A stretch of DNA of 64,000 nt from Methylobacter luteus IMV-B-3098 (GTDB lineage Bacteria > Pseudomonadota > Gammaproteobacteria > Methylococcales > Methylomonadaceae), in assembly GCF_000427625.1 (NCBI RefSeq), contig NZ_KE386569.1, positions 4,047,312 to 4,111,311 of the forward strand, in the 5' to 3' direction. The position numbers were made by a program, and so were the translations under genes. Below are positions 35,114-43,329 of this stretch, one piece after another; the stretch's first letter is position 1; every line of letters begins with the position of its first letter. Under the pieces are notes generated by a model. It saw nothing but the letters and a program-made list of their open reading frames with translations. It did no database searches and was not told the origin of the DNA.

Positions 35114-35145
35114 AAAGAGCCACCTCCGGGTGGCTCTTTTATTTT
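35114..35145 (+). terminator. Rho-independent terminator after the VPLPA protein
   Basis: AAAGAGCCACC-TCCG-GGTGGCTCTTTT is a strong stem followed by TTTTATTTTT, about 36 bases after the stop codon. Confidence 0.85.
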
Positions 35146-35227
35146 TAATGAAGTCTATTCACAACTTTTGTGGATAATCCAGTGATCATCACCTGGCAAA
35201 CGCCAGCAAGTCATTGTCCTCCAGTCG

Positions 35228-36040
35228 GTTCTGTTGCGTTAATTTTCGATAAACGCGGACGGACTCAGGCTGCCAAGGCATAGAACCGTTTAGCGGCCGG
35301 GAGCATGTGCTCCCGACTGCCGTCATCTGTCCCCCTTGATCCGCAGTGTCGGTTGAGCGCACAGCTTACTGAAATCGATGTACCCTCCGCTAACGCAACC
35401 AAACCTCTATATCAAGGTCGAAGATGAATGGGACTATTTATCGCGCCGTTGATCAATTCGCGATACCGTTGGCTTTATACTCTGATGTTACGCACGGGCA
35501 GCTTTTTTATGCCGTTTGCTGCTCCCGAGCACTACAGCTCTTGAGTCTCCTTTACCGAAAGCGACCCCATGCGCTTGTAGGTGCGAATTAATTCGCACTC
35601 AACAAGAGCCATACCGATTGCTGGAAAGCTTGGGCGGGCGTCTCGGGTCGAATTAATTCGACCCTACAGGCGCCATTTGACGTAGGGGCCAATTGTCTGC
35701 GTAACATCAGTTATACTTTCAAAATTTCGAGATGAAACGGTGGTTACCCCATTTTTCAAACAGGCCATCGACGCGAACGGAATTCCAGGGAAAGTCGTCA
35801 TGGACAAACGTAACGCCAGCCATGTCGGGCTGAAGCATTAATTGCTTGCTGATGCCTGGCGGTTTGATCAGTCTTGAAATACTCCAGGTTAAATACCTTA
35901 AATAACCTGATTGGACAGGATCACCGCTCCATCAAGCGAGCCATCCGATGATGGGCTTTGAAGCCTTTCACTCGGCAAAGGCCGCACTTGATGGCATCGA
36001 AGCCCCTCATAGGATTTGATAGGGTCAACGTCCGATGAAC
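35228..36040 (+). pseudogene. IS6-family insertion sequence remnant
   Basis: The left end GTTCTGTTGCGTTAATTTT (35228-35246) resembles IS6-type terminal repeats. Transposase fragments follow: YIKVEDEWDYL near 35408, DTVGF near 35462, FFKQAIDANGIPGKVVMDKRNASHVGLK near 35750, QVKYL near 35887 and PMMGFEAFHSAKAALDGIEAPHR near 35950. The frame is broken by small indels and by an inserted MITE at 35482-35710, so it is not active. The matching 19-base inverted end occurs at 43280-43298 rather than just downstream. Confidence 0.72.
35482..35710. mobile_element. MITE (229 bp) with 7-bp target duplication
   Basis: Terminal inverted repeats CTGATGTTACGCA and TGCGTAACATCAG bound 229 bases without a gene. 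The element is flanked by direct TTATACT on each side. Removing it with one TTATACT copy rejoins the IS6 transposase frame (DTVGFIL then SKFRDETV). Inside are GTGCGAATTAATTCGCAC and GGGTCGAATTAATTCGACCC palindromes. The TIR shares GTTACGCA with the ISAs1 remnant at 42234, so an ISAs1-type transposase could have moved it; that is inference. Confidence 0.82.
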
Positions 36041-36323
36041 AGATACCGGCCTATCCGCAGTTTATGGCTTTAGCCGGATAATTTTATCCGCTGGTCAGGA
36101 CGGCTTTACGCTTTTTGCATATTTGCGGCAAGCCCCCTTATCAAACAGACATCAGATAAAACCTGATGTCCGGTAAACGCGGAGACTACTCGGCTTCCCG
36201 CCTCGCAGCGCGGGCCACCTGACGTGGTGCTGTCCGGACGTCAACAAGCATGAAAGAGGGCGGCAGAATTCGATTTAAAAACGAATTGATATTCAAACTG
36301 ACTTACTTGCTAAGGAGTGAAAT
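36041..36323. other. Upstream region of the protease-nuclease fusion
   Basis: No supported gene. ACATCAGATAAAACCTGATGT near 36147-36167 is a small inverted repeat. A GC-rich segment with GCGGGCC and GGCCACC follows, then TAAGGAGTGAAAT supplies a good ribosome site for the gene at 36324. Confidence 0.4.
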
Positions 36324-39300
36324 ATGGGAAGAACGCCACTTGAATCGTTACTAGCGGACAGGGCTGTGATGGCCGAGCTCGAATCCCTTGATGCCGTACC
36401 GCCCACGACTTTGCGTTTACGCGTCATGCCATCGGCCGAAAGTCTTCGTGAAACCGCGCGGCGTCTGGTCCGGCCGGGCGGGGTGGAATCAGCCGGCGGG
36501 TTAGAAACTGCACGGGGCGGGGCAGGTCTCGAGGCCATCGTTCTCGCCTTCGGCCGTCCCACACTGTTGGTCCAGGATAATGTCTTCGCGACGCCGGAAC
36601 TGGAGGAATGGCGGCTCAGGCTGGAACCGTTCCGTACCACGCTTCAAAAAATTTTACCCTCGATTGGCCGCATAGAACTCAAGCGGCTACCGGAAGATGT
36701 GCATGTTGGGACAGGCTGGCTGGTGGCCGAAGACATCGTGGTGACCAATCGCCATGTCGCCGAATTCTTCTCCCGCGGGTCCGGCCGCACGGCGGTTCTT
36801 TCGAAAGACCCTTTCGGCCAGCCGGTGCCTGTGCAAATTGACTTCCGGGAAGAACATGCGCGCAAGGATGTCGCGGAGCATACCATTGCGGAGATCCTGT
36901 GGATCGAAGAGTTCGACGCGCGTTTTCCGGACATGGCGCTGTTGAAGCTCCGGCGCAACGGCGATCTGCCGGCGCCGGTCGAATTTTTGACCAGCCTGCC
37001 GAAAGCAGGTGAGGCCGCGATCGCAGTCGTTGGTTATCCGGCTTGGGATTACCGCAATGACCTGGCAACGATGCAAAGGCTGTTCGGCGACATTTATGGC
37101 GTCAAGCGCCTCGCACCCGGTCTCGTAAGCAATGCGGGACAGGATTTTATCTTTGAGCACGACTGCACGACCTTGGGCGGCAACTCCGGTTCGGTTGTGC
37201 TCGATGTCGGTACAGGCAAAGCGATTGGCCTGCATTTCGCGGGCGAGTTCGGGGTGCGCAATCTTGCCGTGCGTGCCGAAAAGATTGCGGCACGTCTGGC
37301 CGAATTTCACATTCAGGTTGCGGTGCCCGCCACTTATCGGCGCCTTGGCGATCAGCCCGGCGCCGTTGAGCTCGAAGCGCCGCGCGATCCGGAAAGTTAC
37401 GCCGACCGCACAGGTTTTGTGCGTGACTTCGTGCCGGGCGAGGCCGTCGTCGAGCCGGGTCTGGCAAACCTTGAAGATGACCTTGCCGCCTTGTTGCCCC
37501 AGGGGACAGGCAACGAACTCAAGTATACGCATTTCTCGGTCTGGATGAGCCGCAGTCGTCGTCTCGCTCTGTGCACCGCGGTGAATATCGACGGCAACTT
37601 ATTGCGCCGGTATGCGCGTAATGCGGACCGCTGGTACCTGGACCCGCGTATCGACACGGATGCGCAGGTCGGCAACGAACTGTACAAGCGCAACCGGCTC
37701 GATCGCGGTCATCTCGTTCGCCGCCTCGATCCCGTCTGGGGCGAGGAAAGCATCGCGCGGCAAGCCATGGAAGACACTTTCCACTACACGAACGCCGCCC
37801 CCCAACACGAGGGCTTGAATCAGGTCACCTGGAACGAACTCGAGGATTACATCCTCGACAATGCCGATGCCCACGATCTGAAGATCAGCGTCATTACGGG
37901 CCCGGTATTCCGTCCGGGAGATCGGCCATATCGCGACATCGAGCTGCCCGAGGAGTTCTGGAAAATCGTGGTCATGGCGCGGCAGGCGGCGGATGGCCGT
38001 CTTGTTCCCCATGCGACCGCCTATCTGTTATCGCAGGCCGATCTTCTCGGCAATATCGAATTCGCCTTTGGGGCCTATCGGACCTGGCAGGTGCCGATTG
38101 CGCTGATCGAGCAACGCACGCGGCTTGATTTTGCCGCGCTGCGTCCCTACGATCCTCTTGATGCCGGAACACGGGAAGGTCCGGCACCCAGGCCGCAGCC
38201 CATCAGCGGATGGCGCGATATCATACTGGGGCGCCAGGAAACCGAAGAGGCATCGGCTGGCCCCGAACGCAGCCCCGTCGATCAATTGCGCCGGCTGGTG
38301 CGGGCGGAGCAGCGGAGGAACTCGCTGGATTACATCGCCGAGTTCGCGGAAGCTCCGCCGGCCGATTTGCCTGGCCGGATCGCGACGGTTCTGCCTGCCG
38401 TGGTGGGCATCGAGCCCGTTTTCGCCAGCGATCCCCGTTTCGTGCGGATCCGGTTTCCCGGCTTCGATCCGCTCAGGCTGAAGAGCAATCCCTTCGAGCT
38501 GGTCGAACCGCTGCGTGTTGCGCTGGGGGCGCTGAGCGTGGAGCCGGATCTGGCGACTGATTTTTTCCCCGTGCCGCCCGAACCGGAAGGTCCGGCCCGT
38601 GAATCAACGGATCTGTTAGGGTGCAGGGTCGGCAACAGCATCGCGCCCCCGGCCGATCCCCGTTGGGCGCTAGGCAACATTGGAATCCCCGAAGCCTGGG
38701 CCTATTCTAGCGCTCAAGGGCGTCCGGCCAAGGGCCTGGGGATTGTTATCGCTCAGCCCGATACCGGAGTTACCGACCACCCCGAACTGGGGGATGCCGT
38801 CGATAAGCAGCGTTGGTTTGATCTTCTGGATGGGGGATCGCCCATTGATCCTCTGGAGTCCGACAGCCCGCTGGATAATCCGGGGCACGGAACCGGAACG
38901 GGCAGCGTCGTCGTCAGCCGGGAATCGCTGGTGATTACGGGAGCGGCGCCCGGGGCGCATCTCGTACCGATCCGCTGTATCGAAAGCGTGGTGAGGATTA
39001 CGCAGTCCCGTGTCGCCCGGGCCATCGAGTATGCCACCGATCAGGGCTGTCATGTCATTACCATGAGCCTGGGCGGACTGTGGAGCCATTCGCTGGCGGT
39101 CGCCGTGGAACGGGCCATCGAAAATAACGTCATCGTTCTCGCCGCTGCGGGAAACTGCGTGAAACTCGTGGTGTGGCCGGCACGTTTCGACCGGTGTATC
39201 GCGGTAGGCGGAAGCAACGTCGACTACGGTACTTGGAAGGGCTCGTGCCGTGGCGAAGCGGTCGACATATCGGCCCCGGCGCAGCACGTTTACCGCGCCA

Positions 39301-39893
39301 GCCGAAAGCTCAACGATCCTGATTCGGCTGCGTACGGACCGGGCGAAGGCACTTCCTTCGCCGTCGCGCTTATCGCCGGCGTCGCTGCTTTGTGGCTTGC
39401 CCACCATGGCCGGCAGAATCTGATCAACAGCCTGGCGCCGGGTGAAAAGTTGCAGGATCGGTTTGTCCGGATGCTCAGGCAGACTGCCCGGGTTCCGTCC
39501 AATTGGGATGCGGGCGCGTTTGGAGCCGGTATCGTGGACGCCGTTGCGCTCCTTAGGGCCGGCATGGGAAGCCCGGCGCCAAGGGAAATGCCTGCCGGCC
39601 TGGAGGCCAGAGCCACTGTTTCACCCCTGTCGCCAAGGGGGACGCCGCTGTCCGCGGACCAGGCCGACGCGGCGCGGGATATTCTGCGCGAACTCGCCGG
39701 TGGCGCGGAGGCCGTTGCCGATGAATCGATGCTGCAGCGCCATGGCCTCGAGTTGATCTGGCTGGCCTTTCAGCGTCAGCGTTCGTCCGGAAGGCTTGAA
39801 GCCGTATCGGTGCCCGTACCTTCCAGTTCGCTGCAGCGTGAGCTGGAGAAACCTGAGCATACCGGCATTGCGCGCGCGTTGGGGTTGCGCTGA
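36324..39893 (+). CDS. Trypsin-like protease / NucA-type nuclease / subtilisin fusion
   Basis: A 1189-residue multidomain protein with three candidate catalytic units. (1) Residues 120-335 form a trypsin-like serine protease with His144 (VTNRHVA), Asp203 (FPDMALL) and Ser288 (GGNSGS). (2) Residues 400-620 form a DNA/RNA non-specific endonuclease with the DRGH motif (460-463) and the YTNAAPQ...N...W...E metal site (490-506). (3) Residues 775-1115 form a subtilisin domain with Asp813 (DTG), His855 (HGTGTG), Asn944 (AAAGN) and Ser1011 (GTSFA). There is no signal peptide, so it is probably cytoplasmic. The N-terminal 120 and C-terminal 75 residues are unassigned. The ribosome site is AAGGAG. The single-gene layout beside mobile remnants suggests a defence or suicide effector; this is inference. 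Confidence 0.85.
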   Translation: MGRTPLESLLADRAVMAELESLDAVPPTTLRLRVMPSAESLRETARRLVRPGGVESAGGLETARGGAGLEAIVLAFGRPTLLVQDNVFATPELEEWRLRLEPFRTTLQKILPSIGRIELKRLPEDVHVGTGWLVAEDIVVTNRHVAEFFSRGSGRTAVLSKDPFGQPVPVQIDFREEHARKDVAEHTIAEILWIEEFDARFPDMALLKLRRNGDLPAPVEFLTSLPKAGEAAIAVVGYPAWDYRNDLATMQRLFGDIYGVKRLAPGLVSNAGQDFIFEHDCTTLGGNSGSVVLDVGTGKAIGLHFAGEFGVRNLAVRAEKIAARLAEFHIQVAVPATYRRLGDQPGAVELEAPRDPESYADRTGFVRDFVPGEAVVEPGLANLEDDLAALLPQGTGNELKYTHFSVWMSRSRRLALCTAVNIDGNLLRRYARNADRWYLDPRIDTDAQVGNELYKRNRLDRGHLVRRLDPVWGEESIARQAMEDTFHYTNAAPQHEGLNQVTWNELEDYILDNADAHDLKISVITGPVFRPGDRPYRDIELPEEFWKIVVMARQAADGRLVPHATAYLLSQADLLGNIEFAFGAYRTWQVPIALIEQRTRLDFAALRPYDPLDAGTREGPAPRPQPISGWRDIILGRQETEEASAGPERSPVDQLRRLVRAEQRRNSLDYIAEFAEAPPADLPGRIATVLPAVVGIEPVFASDPRFVRIRFPGFDPLRLKSNPFELVEPLRVALGALSVEPDLATDFFPVPPEPEGPARESTDLLGCRVGNSIAPPADPRWALGNIGIPEAWAYSSAQGRPAKGLGIVIAQPDTGVTDHPELGDAVDKQRWFDLLDGGSPIDPLESDSPLDNPGHGTGTGSVVVSRESLVITGAAPGAHLVPIRCIESVVRITQSRVARAIEYATDQGCHVITMSLGGLWSHSLAVAVERAIENNVIVLAAAGNCVKLVVWPARFDRCIAVGGSNVDYGTWKGSCRGEAVDISAPAQHVYRASRKLNDPDSAAYGPGEGTSFAVALIAGVAALWLAHHGRQNLINSLAPGEKLQDRFVRMLRQTARVPSNWDAGAFGAGIVDAVALLRAGMGSPAPREMPAGLEARATVSPLSPRGTPLSADQADAARDILRELAGGAEAVADESMLQRHGLELIWLAFQRQRSSGRLEAVSVPVPSSSLQRELEKPEHTGIARALGLR

Positions 39894-40104
39894 TCGTGCC
39901 GCTACGGGCAGCGGAGAAACATCATCTGCCACTTGTGGCAAGTTTTTCAGATCAGGTTTTCGGTGATGTCAACCCGCCAGTTCATGCCTGGGCGCATCCC
40001 ACCAGACCGGCTGGACCGGCCTGGTGGCGAAACTGTTACAGCCGCACCGTGATAAGCGTAGCCTTAAAAATTACACATTGGGCAGCTCAATCCCTGCTTT
40101 TATG
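39894..40104. other. Gap after the fusion gene
   Basis: No gene supported. The only structure seen is GGCTGGACCGGCC-like GC-rich sequence near 40008. The gene at 40105-40278 converges on the fusion gene from the other strand. Confidence 0.25.
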
Positions 40105-40278
40105 TCAATTTTCATCCAGTTCCACCCAATCAATTTGTTTTTCAACGATCGTGCTTAACTCCAACTGACCCAGCGATTCAACCATCTTGAGTTCCGAGCT
40201 TATTTGCTCCAGCTGTTCAAGATGCGTTACCAACTCGAATAAATCGGTTTGATTGATATTTTTCTTAGATTTCCTCAT
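40105..40278 (-). CDS. Small helical protein, 57 aa, unknown
   Basis: The minus strand from 40278 reads MRKSKKNINQTDLFELVTHL..., a 57-residue frame rich in Leu, Glu and Lys with a coiled-coil pattern (FELVTHLEQLEQISSEL). It ends DWVELDEN. The upstream ribosome site is weak. The sequence looks coding rather than random but has no recognised family. It faces the end of the protease-nuclease gene, so it could be a small partner; that is speculation. Confidence 0.4.
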   Translation of the reverse strand: MRKSKKNINQTDLFELVTHLEQLEQISSELKMVESLGQLELSTIVEKQIDWVELDEN

Positions 40279-40852
40279 TTTTTCGTATCGAAACCTGCTG
40301 ATATCGCGGCAGTTGCCTTACCTTGTCAATCGCCATGCAAAACTTATAGAAAACCGGGGAATCAGCATTGAAAGTGTTGATTCTCCCGGCGGGACTCAAT
40401 CATACAGTATTTTTGCCCGAATTACCCTGGGTGGCACTAGGCGGAGCGCATGACCCGTCATGGCGACAGCCTCGAAACCGGTCACGGCGCGTACCTGTGC
40501 AAACAGCGAGAAAGGCGGCTGAAACACACTAACCTTACACTTCAACCTGGAAAACGCTGGACGTTGATGGGCATGAATTTATTGATAGACTTCTGGCGAT
40601 AGATTCATCGTTAATCTCCCGCCCTTTCATCTCCGCATCCATCCAGGCGCTTGAACACCTGATAAGAATCGTTGGGGTTGCCCTGCGCAACCTATCGTTA
40701 TTTGCAGATAACAAAAGCCGCTTTCAAGTCGGGATAGTCTAGCGTGCCCAGTATTTGCTAAGTTAGACAGTAATGGCACGAATAGTAATCCAACCCCAAA
40801 TAGGAACAATAGCCGTTAAGGCATTGAGAATTTGATTTGACTTGGCTCAACA
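40279..40852. other. Low-information gap
   Basis: No gene I can support on either strand. An open frame at 40627-40809 (-) looks like chance. Confidence 0.25.
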
Positions 40853-40937
40853 TCAATAACCAACCACCTCCTCAACTCGGATTGCCAACTACACTGCGCT
40901 TCGTCGGCAGCCAGTTACGTCGCACTAAGCATTAACC
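40853..40937. repeat. attC-like repeat, copy A
   Basis: About 80 bases containing AACCACCTCCTCAACTCGGA, TACACTGCGCTTCGTCGGCA and CAGTTACG. They align with 42107-42186. The two copies bracket the YHS pseudogene and MOSC gene, in the manner of gene-cassette recombination sites. Strict GTTRRRY and RYYYAAC core motifs are not clear, so the integron reading is tentative. Confidence 0.4.
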
Positions 40938-40962
40938 CATTTACTACTACGGAGGAATCGTT

Positions 40963-41369
40963 ATGGCACTGGCAACAGAAGTCAACACTGACGCGACGGG
41001 CCTTGTGATTCGTGGTTATGACCCAGTGGCGTATTTCACGGAAGGGCGCCCAGTACCCGGTCGCTCCGATCTTTATATCGAATACGGCGGTGGAAAATAC
41101 CTCTTTTCTACTCCTGAAAACCGCGAGATGCGTTCAAAGCAAATCCCGAGGCCTACGTGCCTCAATACGGTGGTTATTGTGCATTCGGTGTCTCCATGGC
41201 AAAGAAGTTCGATGTCGATCCAGCTTCTTAGCGCATTGTGGACAAGAAGCTTTATTTGAACCTAAACCCGACGATCCTTGAGAAATGGTCTACAGACGCG
41301 CACGGCTATATTCAGAAAGCGGAAGAGAATTGGCCGCAGATCCGTACGAAAGCCGCCTCCGAGCTCTAG
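40963..41369 (+). pseudogene. YHS-domain protein, broken by frameshift and stop
   Basis: The frame from 40963 gives ATGLVIRGYDPVAYFTEGRPVPG...GGGKYLFSTPENRE, a YHS-domain N-terminus. After 41131 the homology continues in another frame (FKANPEAYVPQYGGYCAFGVSMAKKFDVDP), so one base is missing. There is then an in-frame TAG before RIVDKKLYLNLNPTILEKW...KAASEL ends at 41369. YHS domains bind metals such as copper in some proteins. The intact product would be about 135 residues and probably exported or metal-related; here it is dead unless reading is recoded. Confidence 0.78.
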
Positions 41370-41442
41370 TAGACAGTGTGCGGTGGACAAGATCGAAGCG
41401 CTGTTCATCGCACCCGCCTGCTCGGGCAACTGGGACTCTTCC

Positions 41443-42090
41443 ATGAACCTGTTGTCAATCAATGTGGGACTTCCGCGCGAAGTCGAGTGGCGTGGGAAAG
41501 CCGTCTACACGTCAATTTTTAAGACGCCAGTGCCAGGCCGTGTCCGAGTGACTAAGCTTAACCTGGAGGGCGACCGACAATCAGACCTGTCTGTGCACGG
41601 CGGTCCTGAGAAGGCTGTCTACGTTTACCCAAGTGAGCACTATGCGTTCTGGCGCGAGGAACTCCCCGGAATGAAGCTTTCCTGGGGAGCATTCGGGGAG
41701 AATTTTACGACCGAAGGTCTGCTTGAAAGCACCGTTTGTATTGGAGATCGTTTTCGTGTGGGTTCTGCCGAATTTGTCGTTACACAACCGCGCATGCCTT
41801 GCTTCAAACTCGGCATCCGCTTTGGCCGTGCAGACATGGTCAAACACTTCCTGCGTAGTGGGCGTACAGGCTTCTACCTAGCAGTGCTTCTGGGGGGTGA
41901 AGTCGCAGCTGGCGAGTCTTTTGAGTTGATCGGTCAGAGTGAGCTGGCTGTCACAGTAGCGGAGGTCGTCAGCTTGTACGCGGCAGACGCAGCGAATCAA
42001 GATCTTCTACGCCGCGCCAGCGAACTGCCCGCGCTTCCCAAAGGCTGGCGAGAGTATTTTCGCAAGCGACTGTGGGAGCCAGATGCTTGA
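41443..42090 (+). CDS. MOSC-domain protein (YiiM-like)
   Basis: A 215-residue protein (start ATG 41443) with MNLLSINVGLPREVEWRGK, the MOSC core LEGDRQSDLSVHGGPEKAVYVYP, ENFTTEGL and TQPRMPCFKLGIRFG with the conserved Cys. YiiM-type MOSC proteins reduce N-hydroxylated compounds using molybdenum cofactor. An upstream in-frame GTG at 41383 would add VDKIEALFIAPACSG, which resembles the start of another MOSC subfamily. The short insert may be a fusion relic, so the start is uncertain. Confidence 0.78.
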   Translation: MNLLSINVGLPREVEWRGKAVYTSIFKTPVPGRVRVTKLNLEGDRQSDLSVHGGPEKAVYVYPSEHYAFWREELPGMKLSWGAFGENFTTEGLLESTVCIGDRFRVGSAEFVVTQPRMPCFKLGIRFGRADMVKHFLRSGRTGFYLAVLLGGEVAAGESFELIGQSELAVTVAEVVSLYAADAANQDLLRRASELPALPKGWREYFRKRLWEPDA

Positions 42091-42106
42091 GTCAGCGGTT
42101 GGGGCG

Positions 42107-42186
42107 CTGCCTAACAACCACATCAGCTCGGAATGTCAATTACGTTGCGCTCCGCGGGTAGCTGGTTATCCAGCACGTTATTATCC
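42107..42186. repeat. attC-like repeat, copy B
   Basis: Starts CTAACAACCACATCAGCTCGG and contains TACGTTGCGCTCCGCGGGTA and CTGGTTATCCAGCACGTTA. It aligns with the copy at 40853-40937. It lies right after the MOSC stop codon. Confidence 0.4.
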
Positions 42187-42233
42187 AAAGAACTATTTTT
42201 CCAGCTTAGCATTTGCTAAGGGTACGTGGCTGC

Positions 42234-42875
42234 CAGGGGTTACGCATTAAAATCATCTCCACTATAAGCGATAATCTTCCACTCTTTAAAACAGTAGAGG
42301 ACAGTCATGGTGGATGGGATTGCGGAATCTTTTTTCGGTGTTATCAGATCCATGCCGCCCAAGGCGTGTCCAGCATAAACTACTTGATATCCTGGTCATT
42401 ACGGTCAGCGCCGTCATTGCGGGTGCAGAAACCTGGACAGATATTGCCAATTATGGCGTCATGAAAAAGGATTGGCTCTTCGCATGTCTTGACGATAGAA
42501 ACTATCCGCAGTGTCGCGCATAGCTATGAAGCCCAGGCCGACATCCGCTATTACCTGACCAGTTGCGATGATGCGCCAGAGGTTTTGATTCAAGCCGTGC
42601 ACCGCCACTGGGCGATTGAAAATAGCCTGCATGGGGTGTTGGATGTCACTTTCCGGGAAGACGATGCGCGTAGTCGCGATAAAGTGGCAACACGATCCTT
42701 TGCGCTGCTGCGCAAGATGGCGCTCAATATTGTCAGGAAAGATAAGAGCAACCAATTCAGCCTGCGTGGACGGCGCCAAAACGCAGGGTGGAACAATGAC
42801 TATATGGCTCATCTACTATTCGAATGCGCAAAAAAGCCAATGTCAGCAGAAAACAGTTTTAATGCGTAACCCCTG
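42234..42875 (+). mobile_element. ISAs1-family element remnant, internally deleted
   Basis: Terminal inverted repeats CAGGGGTTACGCATTAAAA (left) and TTTTAATGCGTAACCCCTG (right) bound 642 bases. The transposase N-terminus (GIAESFFGV, then ILVITVSAVIAGAETWTDIANYG) and C-terminus (VHRHWAIENSLHGVLDVTFREDD...KMALNIVRKD) remain, but the middle is deleted and frames are broken. A full-length element would be about twice this length. A second, partial copy of the 3' end lies at 46384-46548. Confidence 0.82.
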
Positions 42876-43279
42876 TCCTGTTTTCCGTCACCTCAAAAGT
42901 CGATAATCACATCCGCTCTGACTGCCTCCCCCGGTTTTGCATGCTCTCCCTTGGTAAGGTTTCAGTCGATTCATCAGTATTTCCCCATTATTCACTGAAG
43001 AGCGCTGTAAAACTTCGGGTTCAGACTGTTTTTTATAAAACAGCCTGAGCTTGCGCAATCTCAATTTAAGTATCAGAAATAACAAGGGGCTTATATTAGT
43101 TCCTGATTATTTTTTGATTATTTCTTGATTAGTTTTTCAGATTTAAGTGTTTTTTCAGGTTGGTTATATGGAAATTTAAGGTCAGCTTGATTGAGACTAC
43201 AGTCGAGATTGAGCTGATGATTTCACCGACGCGGTATCCGGTTTAATTCCGCCAGCCGATAGTCTATCTGTGCCCATCA
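42876..43279. other. Gap between ISAs1 remnant and IS6-type end
   Basis: No supported gene. AT-rich runs of TTTTTGATTATTTCTTGATTAG occur near 43110. The IS6-type inverted end starts at 43280. Confidence 0.3.
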
Positions 43280-43298
43280 AAAATTAACGCAACAGAAC
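43280..43298. repeat. IS6-type inverted end (right partner of 35228)
   Basis: AAAATTAACGCAACAGAAC is the exact 19-base inverse of 35228-35246. The pair bounds an 8.07-kb segment. It lies about 30 bases before the start of the hydrolase gene. Confidence 0.7.
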
Positions 43299-43329
43299 TA
43301 TTAAAACCTTAATAAAAAGGGGTGTGATA

